64,000 nt of DNA, taken from assembly GCA_000017645.1 (NCBI GenBank), contig CP000781.1:4017501-4081500 (forward strand). Direction: 5' to 3'. Both the position numbers and the translations under genes were made by a program. The notes below the pieces were generated by a model. That model did no database searches and was not told the origin of the DNA. It saw nothing but the letters and a program-made list of their open reading frames with translations. The stretch comes from Xanthobacter autotrophicus Py2 (GTDB lineage: Bacteria > Pseudomonadota > Alphaproteobacteria > Rhizobiales > Xanthobacteraceae). Of the stretch, positions 57,315 through 64,000 are shown in pieces (position 1 is the first letter of the stretch; every line of letters begins with the position of its first letter).

Positions 57315-58853
57315 ATGCCCGGTCCTTTCCCGACGAAGTCCGTTGTCCTCCAGCCATCCGATGGAACGGATGGGCTTGTCCCTCAGACGGAAGCGCTCCG
57401 GGTTTCGGTTTCGCCCGGAGTGGTGAGCCGAATTTGGGGCACCGATAGCACTGGGGCGCATGTCCAGCAGACCTATAGTCATGGGGGGTTACTCGTTGCT
57501 CCTCCGGCTGGTTTCGGCTGGGATTTCACCACATACCCGGTCAACATCTACAAGGATGGCCCGCGCCATTTCACGACTGACTTTGACCATCGCTCCATCG
57601 TCCCGTCAGATGTCTGGAATGGCCCGGTCTATTACGTCTCTCCCACTGGGAACAACGCCAACGCTGGAACATCTCCGGCAACCGCCGTCAGATCGCTATG
57701 GAAGGCCAGAGTGCTCCTTGAGGCGTCCGCCTCTCCGGGGGGCATCATCATGGCTCTCGTTGATCCCACTCTTGGATATACATGGTGGGACCGGACAAAT
57801 GACTTCAACGATACGGCGAATGCGGGTGGGACTGGAGGGAACACCGTCCCAACTAAGCCATTTGCTTTGATGTCCTATGGCGGAAAGAGCTATCTGGGCG
57901 CAATTCATAACACCTCGTGGACCTATGACGCGACGAGCAAGACCTACTCGATGACGCGTTCTGCCGTCGCAACTGTGGTGGATATCAGTTCCTTGAGCAA
58001 CTGGGGAGTGTTCAAGCGCCTGACCAAGATCACGGCTGGTGCCGACCTCGCGGCCACGCGTACGCTGGTGGGCGCGGCCCCTGGCTCCTATGCGGTTACG
58101 GCGGCGAACGATGTTGTTGTCCGCCTTGAGACTGATGCCGTGGTTTCAGATGCCACGGTGCGTGTGGTACTGTCCAATGATGCCTTCAAGCCTGGGGCGG
58201 TCTCCGCTTACGTATCGGACTTCAACTTCGTTGGTGGGGTGAACGGGGTTGTCAATGCGACCGCTACGGCCACGCGGAACCTTGCCTTCGACGGGTGCAG
58301 CGCTGGATTCGGAGGGATTGACCTCGGGGCGAAAGCCAACAGTTGGGGGTTCAACAATTCGACCGGCCTCATCGTTCTCCGGAAGTGCTCGGCGGCTTCC
58401 GGTCAGAACGATCTGTTCAACTTCCACCAGACTGCTGGTTCTGTGAATGCTCTGATGATTGACTGCTCCGGCATCGATGCCGGCCGAGCCGGCTCCTCCC
58501 CAGTCTCTCTCTCAAACCAGATCGTAACCGCGCATGAAAACGTCAGGCTTCTGACAATCAATACGGATGGATCTTATTCATCCGGCGGGTGTGTGCGGAG
58601 TATCGGAACATCTCAGCACTGGGACCTTGGGTCAACCTACTCTTATGACCGCGGTGATGTCAGGTACGCCGGGGGATCGGTGAACTCGATAGGCGTAGGC
58701 ATGAATGAAAGCACCAAATACTGGGGTGACAGTATTACGGTTCAGGGGTGCATGAACACGTTCTATGCCGAGAGCGGTGCGCAGATTTACCTTCGTGCCC
58801 CAATCGAAATTGGCGGCGTCCGCGCGGGAGCGGGTCTGATCACGTCCTACTGA
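57315..58853 (+). CDS. Second beta-helix spike-like protein
   Basis: The 512-residue protein starts MPGPFPTKSVVLQPSDGTDG after GAAGGAG. YYVSPTGNNANAGTSPATAV is the usual opening of a beta-helix (pectate lyase-like) domain, followed by regular strands (RNLAFDGCSAGFGGIDLGAK; GLIVLRKCSAASGQNDLFNF). It gives the phage a second polysaccharide-directed spike. The 119-base spacer before it has no gene. Confidence 0.72.
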   Translation: MPGPFPTKSVVLQPSDGTDGLVPQTEALRVSVSPGVVSRIWGTDSTGAHVQQTYSHGGLLVAPPAGFGWDFTTYPVNIYKDGPRHFTTDFDHRSIVPSDVWNGPVYYVSPTGNNANAGTSPATAVRSLWKARVLLEASASPGGIIMALVDPTLGYTWWDRTNDFNDTANAGGTGGNTVPTKPFALMSYGGKSYLGAIHNTSWTYDATSKTYSMTRSAVATVVDISSLSNWGVFKRLTKITAGADLAATRTLVGAAPGSYAVTAANDVVVRLETDAVVSDATVRVVLSNDAFKPGAVSAYVSDFNFVGGVNGVVNATATATRNLAFDGCSAGFGGIDLGAKANSWGFNNSTGLIVLRKCSAASGQNDLFNFHQTAGSVNALMIDCSGIDAGRAGSSPVSLSNQIVTAHENVRLLTINTDGSYSSGGCVRSIGTSQHWDLGSTYSYDRGDVRYAGGSVNSIGVGMNESTKYWGDSITVQGCMNTFYAESGAQIYLRAPIEIGGVRAGAGLITSY

Positions 58854-58894
58854 TCGCCCGCGTCCGTTCTTCCCCTACAATCTGAGGTGACCCC

Positions 58895-59557
58895 ATGGTC
58901 CGCTCAATCGATATCGTGCGCCGCATCGCGACGCGCGCTGTGCCCCCTTATGTCGAAGCGCTGGACAAGTACGCTGACGACCTGTTCGTTCAGTTCGATG
59001 TGACGACCGATCTTCGGCTTGCTCACTTCATGGCCCGGAGCCTATCGGAGACGGGCGGCTTCCGCGTGCTGGTGGAAAGCGCCGGTTACACGGCCAAGAA
59101 CCTTGCGACCCAGTGGGACCGGGGCAACTGGCACCGCTATTTCAGCAGCAAGGCCGACCTTGTGGCTCTGGCAGGGCAGGGCGAAAAGCTCTTCAACATC
59201 GTCTATGGCAATCGCATGGGCAATGGCGGCCCTGAGACTGGCGATGGCTTCCGGTATCGAGGGCGTGGCCCGCTCCAGACGACAGGGAAGGAGGCCTATG
59301 CCAAGTATGGCGAACGCATGGGCGTGGACCTCGTGAGTAACCCTGATGCGCTTCTGGATCCGCAGAACATTCTACTGCCATCCCTCTATGAGTGGTCCGA
59401 TGGTAACCTCAACCGCTATGCCGACAGGGACAATGCCCTCGCCATCGGCCAGATCATCAATTTCGGGTCGCTCAAGGGCGACAAGGAGCCCAACGGCTAC
59501 GACGATCAGATGGAGTGGCTGGGCTACGTCAAGCGCGCCATCAAGGCCCTGAGCTGA
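58895..59557 (+). CDS. Endolysin, GH19 chitinase-like
   Basis: This is a 220-residue protein. LAHFMARSLSETGGFRVLVE carries the catalytic glutamate region, and GDGFRYRGRGPLQTTGKEAY is the second conserved block of GH19-type phage lysozymes. NALAIGQIINFGSLKGDKEP completes the fold. It cleaves the glycan strand of peptidoglycan at the end of infection. There is no signal peptide, so a holin is needed. Confidence 0.9.
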   Translation: MVRSIDIVRRIATRAVPPYVEALDKYADDLFVQFDVTTDLRLAHFMARSLSETGGFRVLVESAGYTAKNLATQWDRGNWHRYFSSKADLVALAGQGEKLFNIVYGNRMGNGGPETGDGFRYRGRGPLQTTGKEAYAKYGERMGVDLVSNPDALLDPQNILLPSLYEWSDGNLNRYADRDNALAIGQIINFGSLKGDKEPNGYDDQMEWLGYVKRAIKALS

Positions 59558-59560
59558 TCG

Positions 59561-59905
59561 GTGGCCCGGAAAGTCCCGGAAGGGCCATCCTGGAAGGTCC
59601 GGCGCCGGATCATCGTCGCAACTCTGGTCTTCTGCGCTGGTGAAATCATCTACCTCACCGGGTGGGGGAAAGATCACGAGCTTTCCAGAACCATAGCGAC
59701 TGGCGTTCTCTTGCTCGCCGGCTCGACCATCGGATCATACATCTTCGGCGCTGTGTGGGACAGCCGGAACGTGATGGTGAACCTCCCCCCGGAGGGTGCT
59801 GAAGAGCCCACGTCCTACGGGCCTTCTTATCGCAGGCGTGGCCCTCGCGGCTTCTCTCCCGGCGATGATGGGGACGACGGCCCGCCTCCACCTCGCGGCT
59901 CCTGA
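59561..59905 (+). CDS. Putative holin-like membrane protein
   Basis: The 114-residue protein has a GTG start and two membrane segments (VRRRIIVATLVFCAGEIIYL; TIATGVLLLAGSTIGSYIFG), followed by an acidic, proline-rich tail. It directly follows the endolysin. Holin function is inferred from structure and position. Confidence 0.65.
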   Translation: MARKVPEGPSWKVRRRIIVATLVFCAGEIIYLTGWGKDHELSRTIATGVLLLAGSTIGSYIFGAVWDSRNVMVNLPPEGAEEPTSYGPSYRRRGPRGFSPGDDGDDGPPPPRGS

Positions 59906-59916
59906 AAGATCTGAAC

Positions 59917-60069
59917 ATGAAACAGACGCTCATCGTGGGCGCACTGGCGCTCGTCCTCTCAGGCTGCGCCACCAACGGCAACGGCCTCATTGGCTCCGGA
60001 GGCCATGTCTCCGGCTCCTACACCGTCTACGAGCCCGGCAAGGCGCCTATCGTCGTCCTCCTCAAGTGA
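59917..60069 (+). CDS. 50-residue lipoprotein
   Basis: MKQTLIVGALALVLSGCATN has a signal peptide with lipobox LSGC. The mature part is only about 34 residues (GSGGHVSGSYTVYEPGKAP). It lies within the lysis cassette. A spanin-like or entry-exclusion role is possible. Confidence 0.65.
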   Translation: MKQTLIVGALALVLSGCATNGNGLIGSGGHVSGSYTVYEPGKAPIVVLLK

Positions 60070-60072
60070 GGA

Positions 60073-60324
60073 TTACGCAAGGATCCCCGCCGCACGGATG
60101 GTGAGCGCCATCTGGGTGCGCCTTGCCTTGAAATGTTCGCGGGTCATTTGAGTATCCGGCTGCCCGTCGAATTCCATCCTCAATTGATTCTCCACTCCGG
60201 TGAGAATTATTGTCATTTTATTGAAAAGGTCTGGCTCGTCCTTCGCAATTTTCATGGCGAAATCGAAATAGATTTCTTCTCTTGGTTCAATGCGGGTAGT
60301 CGCCGTTGTTGGCATGTGAACCAT
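60073..60324 (-). CDS. Small protein on the opposite strand in the lysis cassette
   Basis: The 83-residue protein MVHMPTTATTRIEPREEIYF then FAMKIAKDEPDLFNKMTIIL is preceded by GGAAGGAG. It is A+T-richer than the surrounding genes and reads against them, like a moron gene with its own promoter. No family is recognised. Confidence 0.65.
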   Translation of the reverse strand: MVHMPTTATTRIEPREEIYFDFAMKIAKDEPDLFNKMTIILTGVENQLRMEFDGQPDTQMTREHFKARRTQMALTIRAAGILA

Positions 60325-60459
60325 GACGCCGTCTCCTTCCGCTATTCGGGTCCCATCCTAGCGGCTGCCGAGGCCGATGTTAATCGCACTACCCGGTCCT
60401 CAGCATCTGATTGTCCCGGATATACCTCTCACTCCATCACCGTCAAATAGGAGGCCTCT

Positions 60460-60894
60460 GTGGGCTCTCTCATCGCGTCCTATGCCTCAGGGGCGGTCAA
60501 CTGGCTGCTTGTGTTCCTGACGGGCTCTGCCTTGATCGTTGGCGTTGGAGGGATGATCTATTCACGCCTCCCAGTGCTGCCCTACCGGACTATTGTCGCG
60601 GCTGTCTCTGGCGTCCTCCTGTTCGTTGCGGGATGGACCGGGCATGCCGTGGATCAGCGGGGCAAGATGGAGCGCCAGGCCCTCCTTGAGGCTAACCGCA
60701 AGCTGGTGGTGGAAATCACAGCCGAACGGCACAAGGCGGAATCGCTAGAGGCGGATCGAGCCACAGCCCAGCGGCAGGCGACCGAGGCCGAGGACCGCGC
60801 ACGCAAGGCCGAGGAAGTTGCCGTTTCCATCCCCGATTCCGGCGGGGTGTCGCAGCCCACATCCGACAAAATCCGCGATCTGTGGGGGAAGTGA
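60460..60894 (+). CDS. Inner-membrane spanin-like protein
   Basis: The 144-residue protein has a GTG start after ATAGGAGG. Two hydrophobic stretches (NWLLVFLTGSALIVGVGGMI; RTIVAAVSGVLLFVAGWTGH) precede a long periplasmic coiled coil (KLVVEITAERHKAESLEADR). With the lipoprotein encoded 270 bases later it could form an Rz/Rz1-type spanin pair that disrupts the outer membrane. Confidence 0.65.
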   Translation: MGSLIASYASGAVNWLLVFLTGSALIVGVGGMIYSRLPVLPYRTIVAAVSGVLLFVAGWTGHAVDQRGKMERQALLEANRKLVVEITAERHKAESLEADRATAQRQATEAEDRARKAEEVAVSIPDSGGVSQPTSDKIRDLWGK

Positions 60895-60896
60895 CC

Positions 60897-61172
60897 ATGC
60901 GAGCGACCTACTTCGACGATATCACAGGGCCAGATGCCCCGGCGGGCGCGTTCAAATTCTATCAAGAGGGCGATAGGAAGGCCGCCGGGATGCTTTATGT
61001 GTGCCCTTGTGGGTGTGGAGCAACTGGCCGTCTACGCTTCCGCCCGGATACCTCAGGGAAACCGTCGTGGGAGTGGGATGGGAACCGCGACGCCCCGACC
61101 CTTAACCCAAGCGTCAATCATGTCGGGCACTGGCACGGCTGGCTCCGCAGCGGGGAGTGGGTGTCATGCTGA
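60897..61172 (+). CDS. DUF6527-like protein
   Basis: This is a 91-residue protein. MLYVCPCGCGATGRLRFRPD then SWEWDGNRDAPTLNPSVNHV and HWHGWLRSGEWVSC are the pattern of the small zinc-binding DUF6527 family (C-P-C-G-C-G; W-D-G-N-x-D-x-P-T-L-x-P-S). It is found in many phages and has no known role. Confidence 0.8.
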   Translation: MRATYFDDITGPDAPAGAFKFYQEGDRKAAGMLYVCPCGCGATGRLRFRPDTSGKPSWEWDGNRDAPTLNPSVNHVGHWHGWLRSGEWVSC

Positions 61173-61456
61173 TGCGCCTCGCCACCCCCATTCTCTTCGC
61201 ACTGGCCCTCGCCGGCTGCGCCACGGGGCAGGCCCCACGAGTGCAGGTGTCCCTTCCTCCCGTCCCGGAGGATATCCGGGCCTGTGCCCAGCGCCACGTT
61301 CCAAAGCCCTCAGGCGATAAGCCCCTTACCGAACGGGAAGTGTACGTGCTCATCTCCAAGCTCAAGGCCAGTGAGACGGCAAAATCAGGGTGCCTTGCCC
61401 GGTTGATCAGTCTCTATGAGGCTCAGGCCGCTATCGTTGTGGAGGCGCTTAAATGA
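61166..61456 (+). CDS. Outer-membrane lipoprotein, spanin-like (Rz1 type)
   Basis: The 96-residue reading starts MLMRLATPILFALALAGCAT with lipobox LAGC. The mature part is proline-rich first (VQVSLPPVPEDIRAC) and then helical (REVYVLISKLKASETAKSGC). It overlaps the previous gene. GGGGAG lies eight bases before the ATG. Confidence 0.7.
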   Translation: MLMRLATPILFALALAGCATGQAPRVQVSLPPVPEDIRACAQRHVPKPSGDKPLTEREVYVLISKLKASETAKSGCLARLISLYEAQAAIVVEALK

Positions 61457-61707
61457 GCCCGCCGGCCGGATACGCGGTCGAGCGCATCGACGACACGAGA
61501 GACAAAGTCATCGCCCTTGAGGTGGAAGTGAAGCACCTCAACGACAAAATGGACAGCATGGTCTCCAAGTTGGACGAAATCCATGCCGCCTTCCAGCAGG
61601 CCAAGGGCGTTAAGCTGGCGATGCTCGTTGGCTTCACAATCTTCGGCGGCGCAATCGGGGCATTCATCACAAAGATGCTCGCCTATTTTGGCATTGTGAT
61701 GAAGTAG
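61453..61707 (+). CDS. Small coiled-coil membrane protein (holin/XhlA-like)
   Basis: This 84-residue protein has a coiled coil (VIALEVEVKHLNDKMDSMVS; KLDEIHAAF) followed by one C-terminal membrane span (KLAMLVGFTIFGGAIGAFIT). This is the layout of XhlA/hemolysin-type holin helpers. The start overlaps the lipoprotein stop by 4 bases. Confidence 0.65.
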   Translation: MSPPAGYAVERIDDTRDKVIALEVEVKHLNDKMDSMVSKLDEIHAAFQQAKGVKLAMLVGFTIFGGAIGAFITKMLAYFGIVMK

Positions 61708-61757
61708 CTGCGGGCCGGATTCTACACACCATCCCTCCCATAATCTAGGGGCACCAT

Positions 61758-63017
61758 ATGGCGATGCCGCAGCCGTCAGACGACGAGCTTGCGCGCCTTG
61801 TCGCTGCGCTCGATGCAGCTCAGGGCGTTCTATCCCACGCAGCAAAAGCATTGGAGCTTCCGGACACCACGGCACGCAGATGGCGGGATATGGCGGCCCG
61901 TAGGGGGATGCTCGGCACCAAGCCCATCCTCCCCGGCTTTGAAATCTCCCGCGCCTCTGCCGAGCTTGACGAAGCCGGGAACGTGCATCGCCAGTGGGTG
62001 ACGCAGAAGCCGGAAAGGGGCGGGCCTTTTACCCTTCCCGAAGGCCATGTGGTCAAGGGCGTGTCGGCGCTCATAGATGCTGATGGCAGGGTATCGGCAC
62101 AGTGGGTGAAAACGCGAGAGGGCATCGAACCACTTGATGTTGTCGAAGCGCTCAAGGCCGGACTGGAAAGCTACTCTGGCCCCAAGAAGCCATCGGCAGC
62201 GCCTCGCGGCTGTAACGACGACCTCCTCACGCTCCTGCCCCTAGCCGACTGGCACCTGGGGCTCTACACATGGAGGCGAGAGGTCGGAGAAAACTGGGAT
62301 CTGAATATAGCGGAACAGCTATATACCGAGACCATCGAAGACCTCATGTCGCGCACCCCTCGCGCGGGAACCGCCATTGTGCTTGGGGGTGGTGATCTTG
62401 TCCACTCGGACAACTTCGACAACCGCACCGCGCGCTCTGGCAATTCGCTGGACGTGGACGGGCGATACCCCAAGGTTGTCGAGACGGCCGGCCGGATGGT
62501 CGTGCGCACCGTAGACACCTGCCTCCGCACCCACGCCCATGTAGTGGTGCGCATCCTCCCCGGAAATCACGACGAACACACCTCTGTCGCCATCGCCTAC
62601 TTCCTGAGCGCATGGTTTCGGCATGAGCCTCGCGTGACGGTGGACACAGACCCCTCCCTCTTTTTCTGGCACCGCTTCGGCAAGGTGTTCCTTGGGGCTA
62701 CCCACGGCCACACCGTCAAGGCCCGGCAGATGCCGGCTATCATGGCGGCACGTCGTCCTGAAGATTGGGGCGCCTCCCGCTTCCGCCATATCCATTGCTT
62801 CCACGTTCATCATACCGAGAAGCTGACAGACGAAGCCGGCGGGGCCACAGTCCATGTGCACCGCTCGCCAGCCCCTCAGGACGCATGGCACTTCGGTGCG
62901 GGGTTCGTCTCTGGCCGGTCCATGGAAACGACCACCTATCACCAGTCCAAGGGCGAGCATGGCAGCTCGTTTTCCCCGGTTCGCTCGCATGACGCGGGCG
63001 TGGATGTCCCCGCATAG
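61758..63017 (+). CDS. Metallophosphoesterase with N-terminal HTH
   Basis: The protein has 419 residues. An HTH-like start (GVLSHAAKALELPDTTARRW) is followed by a calcineurin-type phosphoesterase: LLPLADWHLGLYTW (D-x-H), VLGGGDLVHSDNFD (G-D), VRILPGNHDEHTS (G-N-H-D/E), FLGATHGHTVKARQ and HCFHVHHTEK. The order fits Mre11/SbcD-like nucleases. Phage DNA processing is likely, but the substrate is unknown. Confidence 0.85.
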   Translation: MAMPQPSDDELARLVAALDAAQGVLSHAAKALELPDTTARRWRDMAARRGMLGTKPILPGFEISRASAELDEAGNVHRQWVTQKPERGGPFTLPEGHVVKGVSALIDADGRVSAQWVKTREGIEPLDVVEALKAGLESYSGPKKPSAAPRGCNDDLLTLLPLADWHLGLYTWRREVGENWDLNIAEQLYTETIEDLMSRTPRAGTAIVLGGGDLVHSDNFDNRTARSGNSLDVDGRYPKVVETAGRMVVRTVDTCLRTHAHVVVRILPGNHDEHTSVAIAYFLSAWFRHEPRVTVDTDPSLFFWHRFGKVFLGATHGHTVKARQMPAIMAARRPEDWGASRFRHIHCFHVHHTEKLTDEAGGATVHVHRSPAPQDAWHFGAGFVSGRSMETTTYHQSKGEHGSSFSPVRSHDAGVDVPA

Positions 63018-63026
63018 GAGCGCGCC

Positions 63027-63254
63027 ATGGAAGACGACGATGATTTCGGGGCGGTACCGTGCGATGTCGTTTACGAGCGTGTGCAGGCGATTAGAAATAT
63101 CGCCATGGATCTAGAGACGATCACAGACCGTAAGGCGCGCGATCTACTCTTGAGGGCGGGTGAATTGGCCCTCCAACACCTCACCCTTAAATCTGCCGTC
63201 CCTGTTGAACTCGTGGCGGAGGATGGTAGAATTGTGAGCAGGAGGCCGCTGTGA
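63027..63254 (+). CDS. Small acidic hypothetical protein
   Basis: The 75-residue protein MEDDDDFGAVPCDVVYERVQ then ETITDRKARDLLLRAGELAL lies 9 bases after the phosphoesterase gene and overlaps the DUF1937 gene by 4 bases. Function unknown. Confidence 0.6.
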   Translation: MEDDDDFGAVPCDVVYERVQAIRNIAMDLETITDRKARDLLLRAGELALQHLTLKSAVPVELVAEDGRIVSRRPL

Positions 63255-63613
63255 ACCTTGAAGAGCTTCGCGATATCGGTGGCATCACCTACGTCTCCGT
63301 GCCTTATACGGCTCATCTATACGGCCTGTCCGCCGCGGCCTACGATGCCGACCGGCACGCCGCCCACCTGATCAAGATGGGCTTCATCCCGTTCTCCCCC
63401 ATCTCGCACTCCCACCCCATCGCCCGCGTCGGGGGCATCGACCCTCGCTCCCACGAAATCTGGATGGCGCAGAACGACGCTTTCATGGAAGCCTGCTCAG
63501 CCATGGTCGCAGTCCATATCCCAGGTTGGGAAGACAGCATTGGCATGAAAATGGAGCGGGAGGCGTTCGCCCGGATGGGGAAGCCTGTTGTGGAAATGGA
63601 GATGCTGCCTTGA
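63251..63613 (+). CDS. DUF1937 protein, nucleoside 2-deoxyribosyltransferase-like fold
   Basis: The protein has 120 residues with a GTG start overlapping the previous stop (GTGA). TYVSVPYTAHLYGLSAAAYD, FIPFSPISHSHPIARVGGID and VAVHIPGWEDSIGMKMEREA show the DUF1937 family, related to nucleoside 2-deoxyribosyltransferases. The D-S-x-G-M-x-x-E motif carries the probable catalytic glutamate. It may act on phage nucleotides. Confidence 0.8.
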   Translation: MNLEELRDIGGITYVSVPYTAHLYGLSAAAYDADRHAAHLIKMGFIPFSPISHSHPIARVGGIDPRSHEIWMAQNDAFMEACSAMVAVHIPGWEDSIGMKMEREAFARMGKPVVEMEMLP

Positions 63614-63900
63614 GCGACGGGTACGAAACCCTGAAGGACATTCTTGACGCGGCCTATGCTCAGGCGTCCAAGGGAAAAGGCAAGGAACGCCACGCGAACG
63701 ACAAGCCTTTCCACGATCAACCCATCATGCACATCGCCCGCAAGCGCGGCATCGGCTTCCCGCTAGGCCAAGCCGACAAGAAGTCGGAAGAGGCCCAAGG
63801 CATGCTGGAGCGCGGCCAGAAAGACGCCGCGATCCGGGAATTGCTCGGGAGCATCGTCTACCTCTCAGCGGCGATTTTGCTCATTCGGGAGAGGGAGTGA
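63610..63900 (+). CDS. Hypothetical phage protein next to DUF1937
   Basis: The 96-residue reading uses a TTG start overlapping the DUF1937 stop (TTGA). ANDKPFHDQPIMHIARKRGI then GFPLGQADKKSEEAQGMLER looks like a conserved small phage domain, ending in a hydrophobic helix. Function unknown. Confidence 0.65.
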   Translation: MSDGYETLKDILDAAYAQASKGKGKERHANDKPFHDQPIMHIARKRGIGFPLGQADKKSEEAQGMLERGQKDAAIRELLGSIVYLSAAILLIRERE

Positions 63901-63914
63901 CGGCTACATACTGC

Positions 63915-64000
63915 TCAGACTAGATTGTCTGTATAGAAGCGCTCGTGCAGCGCACCGCCCAATTCCATTCCTGGCTCAAACCAGTTTTCCCCCTCGGAGC
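63915..64000 (-). CDS. C-terminal end of a gene on the opposite strand (partial)
   Basis: Reading leftward from the window edge, 27 codons end at TGA (63917-63915): SEGENWFEPGMELGGALHER then FYTDNLV. The composition is protein-like and convergent with the previous gene, but the fragment is too short for a family. Confidence 0.4.
   Translation of the reverse strand, partial: SEGENWFEPGMELGGALHERFYTDNLV

Larger units (their letters stand above)
4510..64000. mobile_element. Temperate phage with contractile tail, integrated at tRNA-Asp (right end outside the window)
   Basis: The stretch contains all modules expected of a functional prophage: integrase, excisionase-like gene, repressor and Cro-like pair, recombination and replication genes, terminase, portal, capsid, sheath, tube, tape measure, baseplate, receptor-binding proteins and lysis genes. 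The DUF3383 sheath, DUF3277 tube, J-like and gp25-like proteins point to a myovirus-type tail. The genes look intact, so the element may still be active. About 59.5 kb are visible and no second attachment site is seen. Confidence 0.93.

Noticed and set aside
63901..64000. Second attachment site (copy of the tRNA-Asp 3' end) at the right edge
   Set aside because: No copy of the GTCACTCCCGCCA region occurs there, so the prophage end lies outside the window.

Overview
The window looks like a chromosome segment of an alphaproteobacterium of the order Hyphomicrobiales (Rhizobiales), plausibly Xanthobacteraceae. This is an inference from the order clpX - lon - hup(HU) - tRNA-Val - tRNA-Asp, the high GC content and the alphaproteobacterial style of the genes. 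No species can be named from the sequence alone. Positions 1-4509 are host backbone: the 3' end of clpX, lon behind a heat-shock-type promoter, an HU gene bounded by hairpins, tRNA-Val(TAC) and tRNA-Asp(GTC).

From the 3' end of tRNA-Asp to the right edge the window is one large temperate phage genome with a contractile tail. The integrase sits next to the tRNA-Asp gene, the usual sign of integration into a tRNA 3' end. The other attachment site is not seen, so the prophage is at least about 59 kb and runs past position 64000. The leftward early operon (13439 to 4568) holds an HTH regulator, a RecT-like annealing protein with a coiled-coil partner, a FEN-type 5'-3' exonuclease, several small genes, an excisionase-like gene and the integrase. 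The immunity region (about 13440-16060) has an S24/XRE repressor, a Cro-like protein and two early promoters of the same design. Each early promoter carries two CCCC-N5-GGGG operators. A separate small operon at 13623-14388 has an alphaproteobacterial LexA box in its promoter, and a large unknown gene lies directly downstream of the repressor.

The rightward early region (16059-26039) encodes small regulators, a T5orf172/GIY-YIG-like protein, two DNA adenine methyltransferases, two replication-type proteins, SSB and a DUF6362-like protein. About 825 bases (26040-26864) have no convincing gene. They contain a DnaA box, tRNA-like pieces, a 19-base direct repeat, many hairpins and a probable tRNA-Trp, and may be a large structured RNA. 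The head module follows (27956-37559): small terminase, large terminase interrupted by an intein, DUF1073 portal, MuF protein, DUF2213 protease/scaffold, decoration protein, DUF2184 capsid and connectors.

The tail module has a tail terminator, DUF3383 sheath and DUF3277 tube (probably starting at an AUC codon). It also has tail chaperones joined by a -1 frameshift at AAATTTT, two paralogous tape-measure proteins carrying different wall-degrading domains, and a Dit-like protein. Behind a 3.3-kb accessory island (45018-48287) come hub, spike, gp25-like, J-like and DUF2612 baseplate proteins. The receptor-binding part holds a glycine-rich fibre, an assembly protein and two beta-helix spikes. The lysis cassette (58895-61707) has a GH19 endolysin, holin-like proteins and spanin-like proteins. 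A metallophosphoesterase, a DUF1937 protein and a few small genes close the window.
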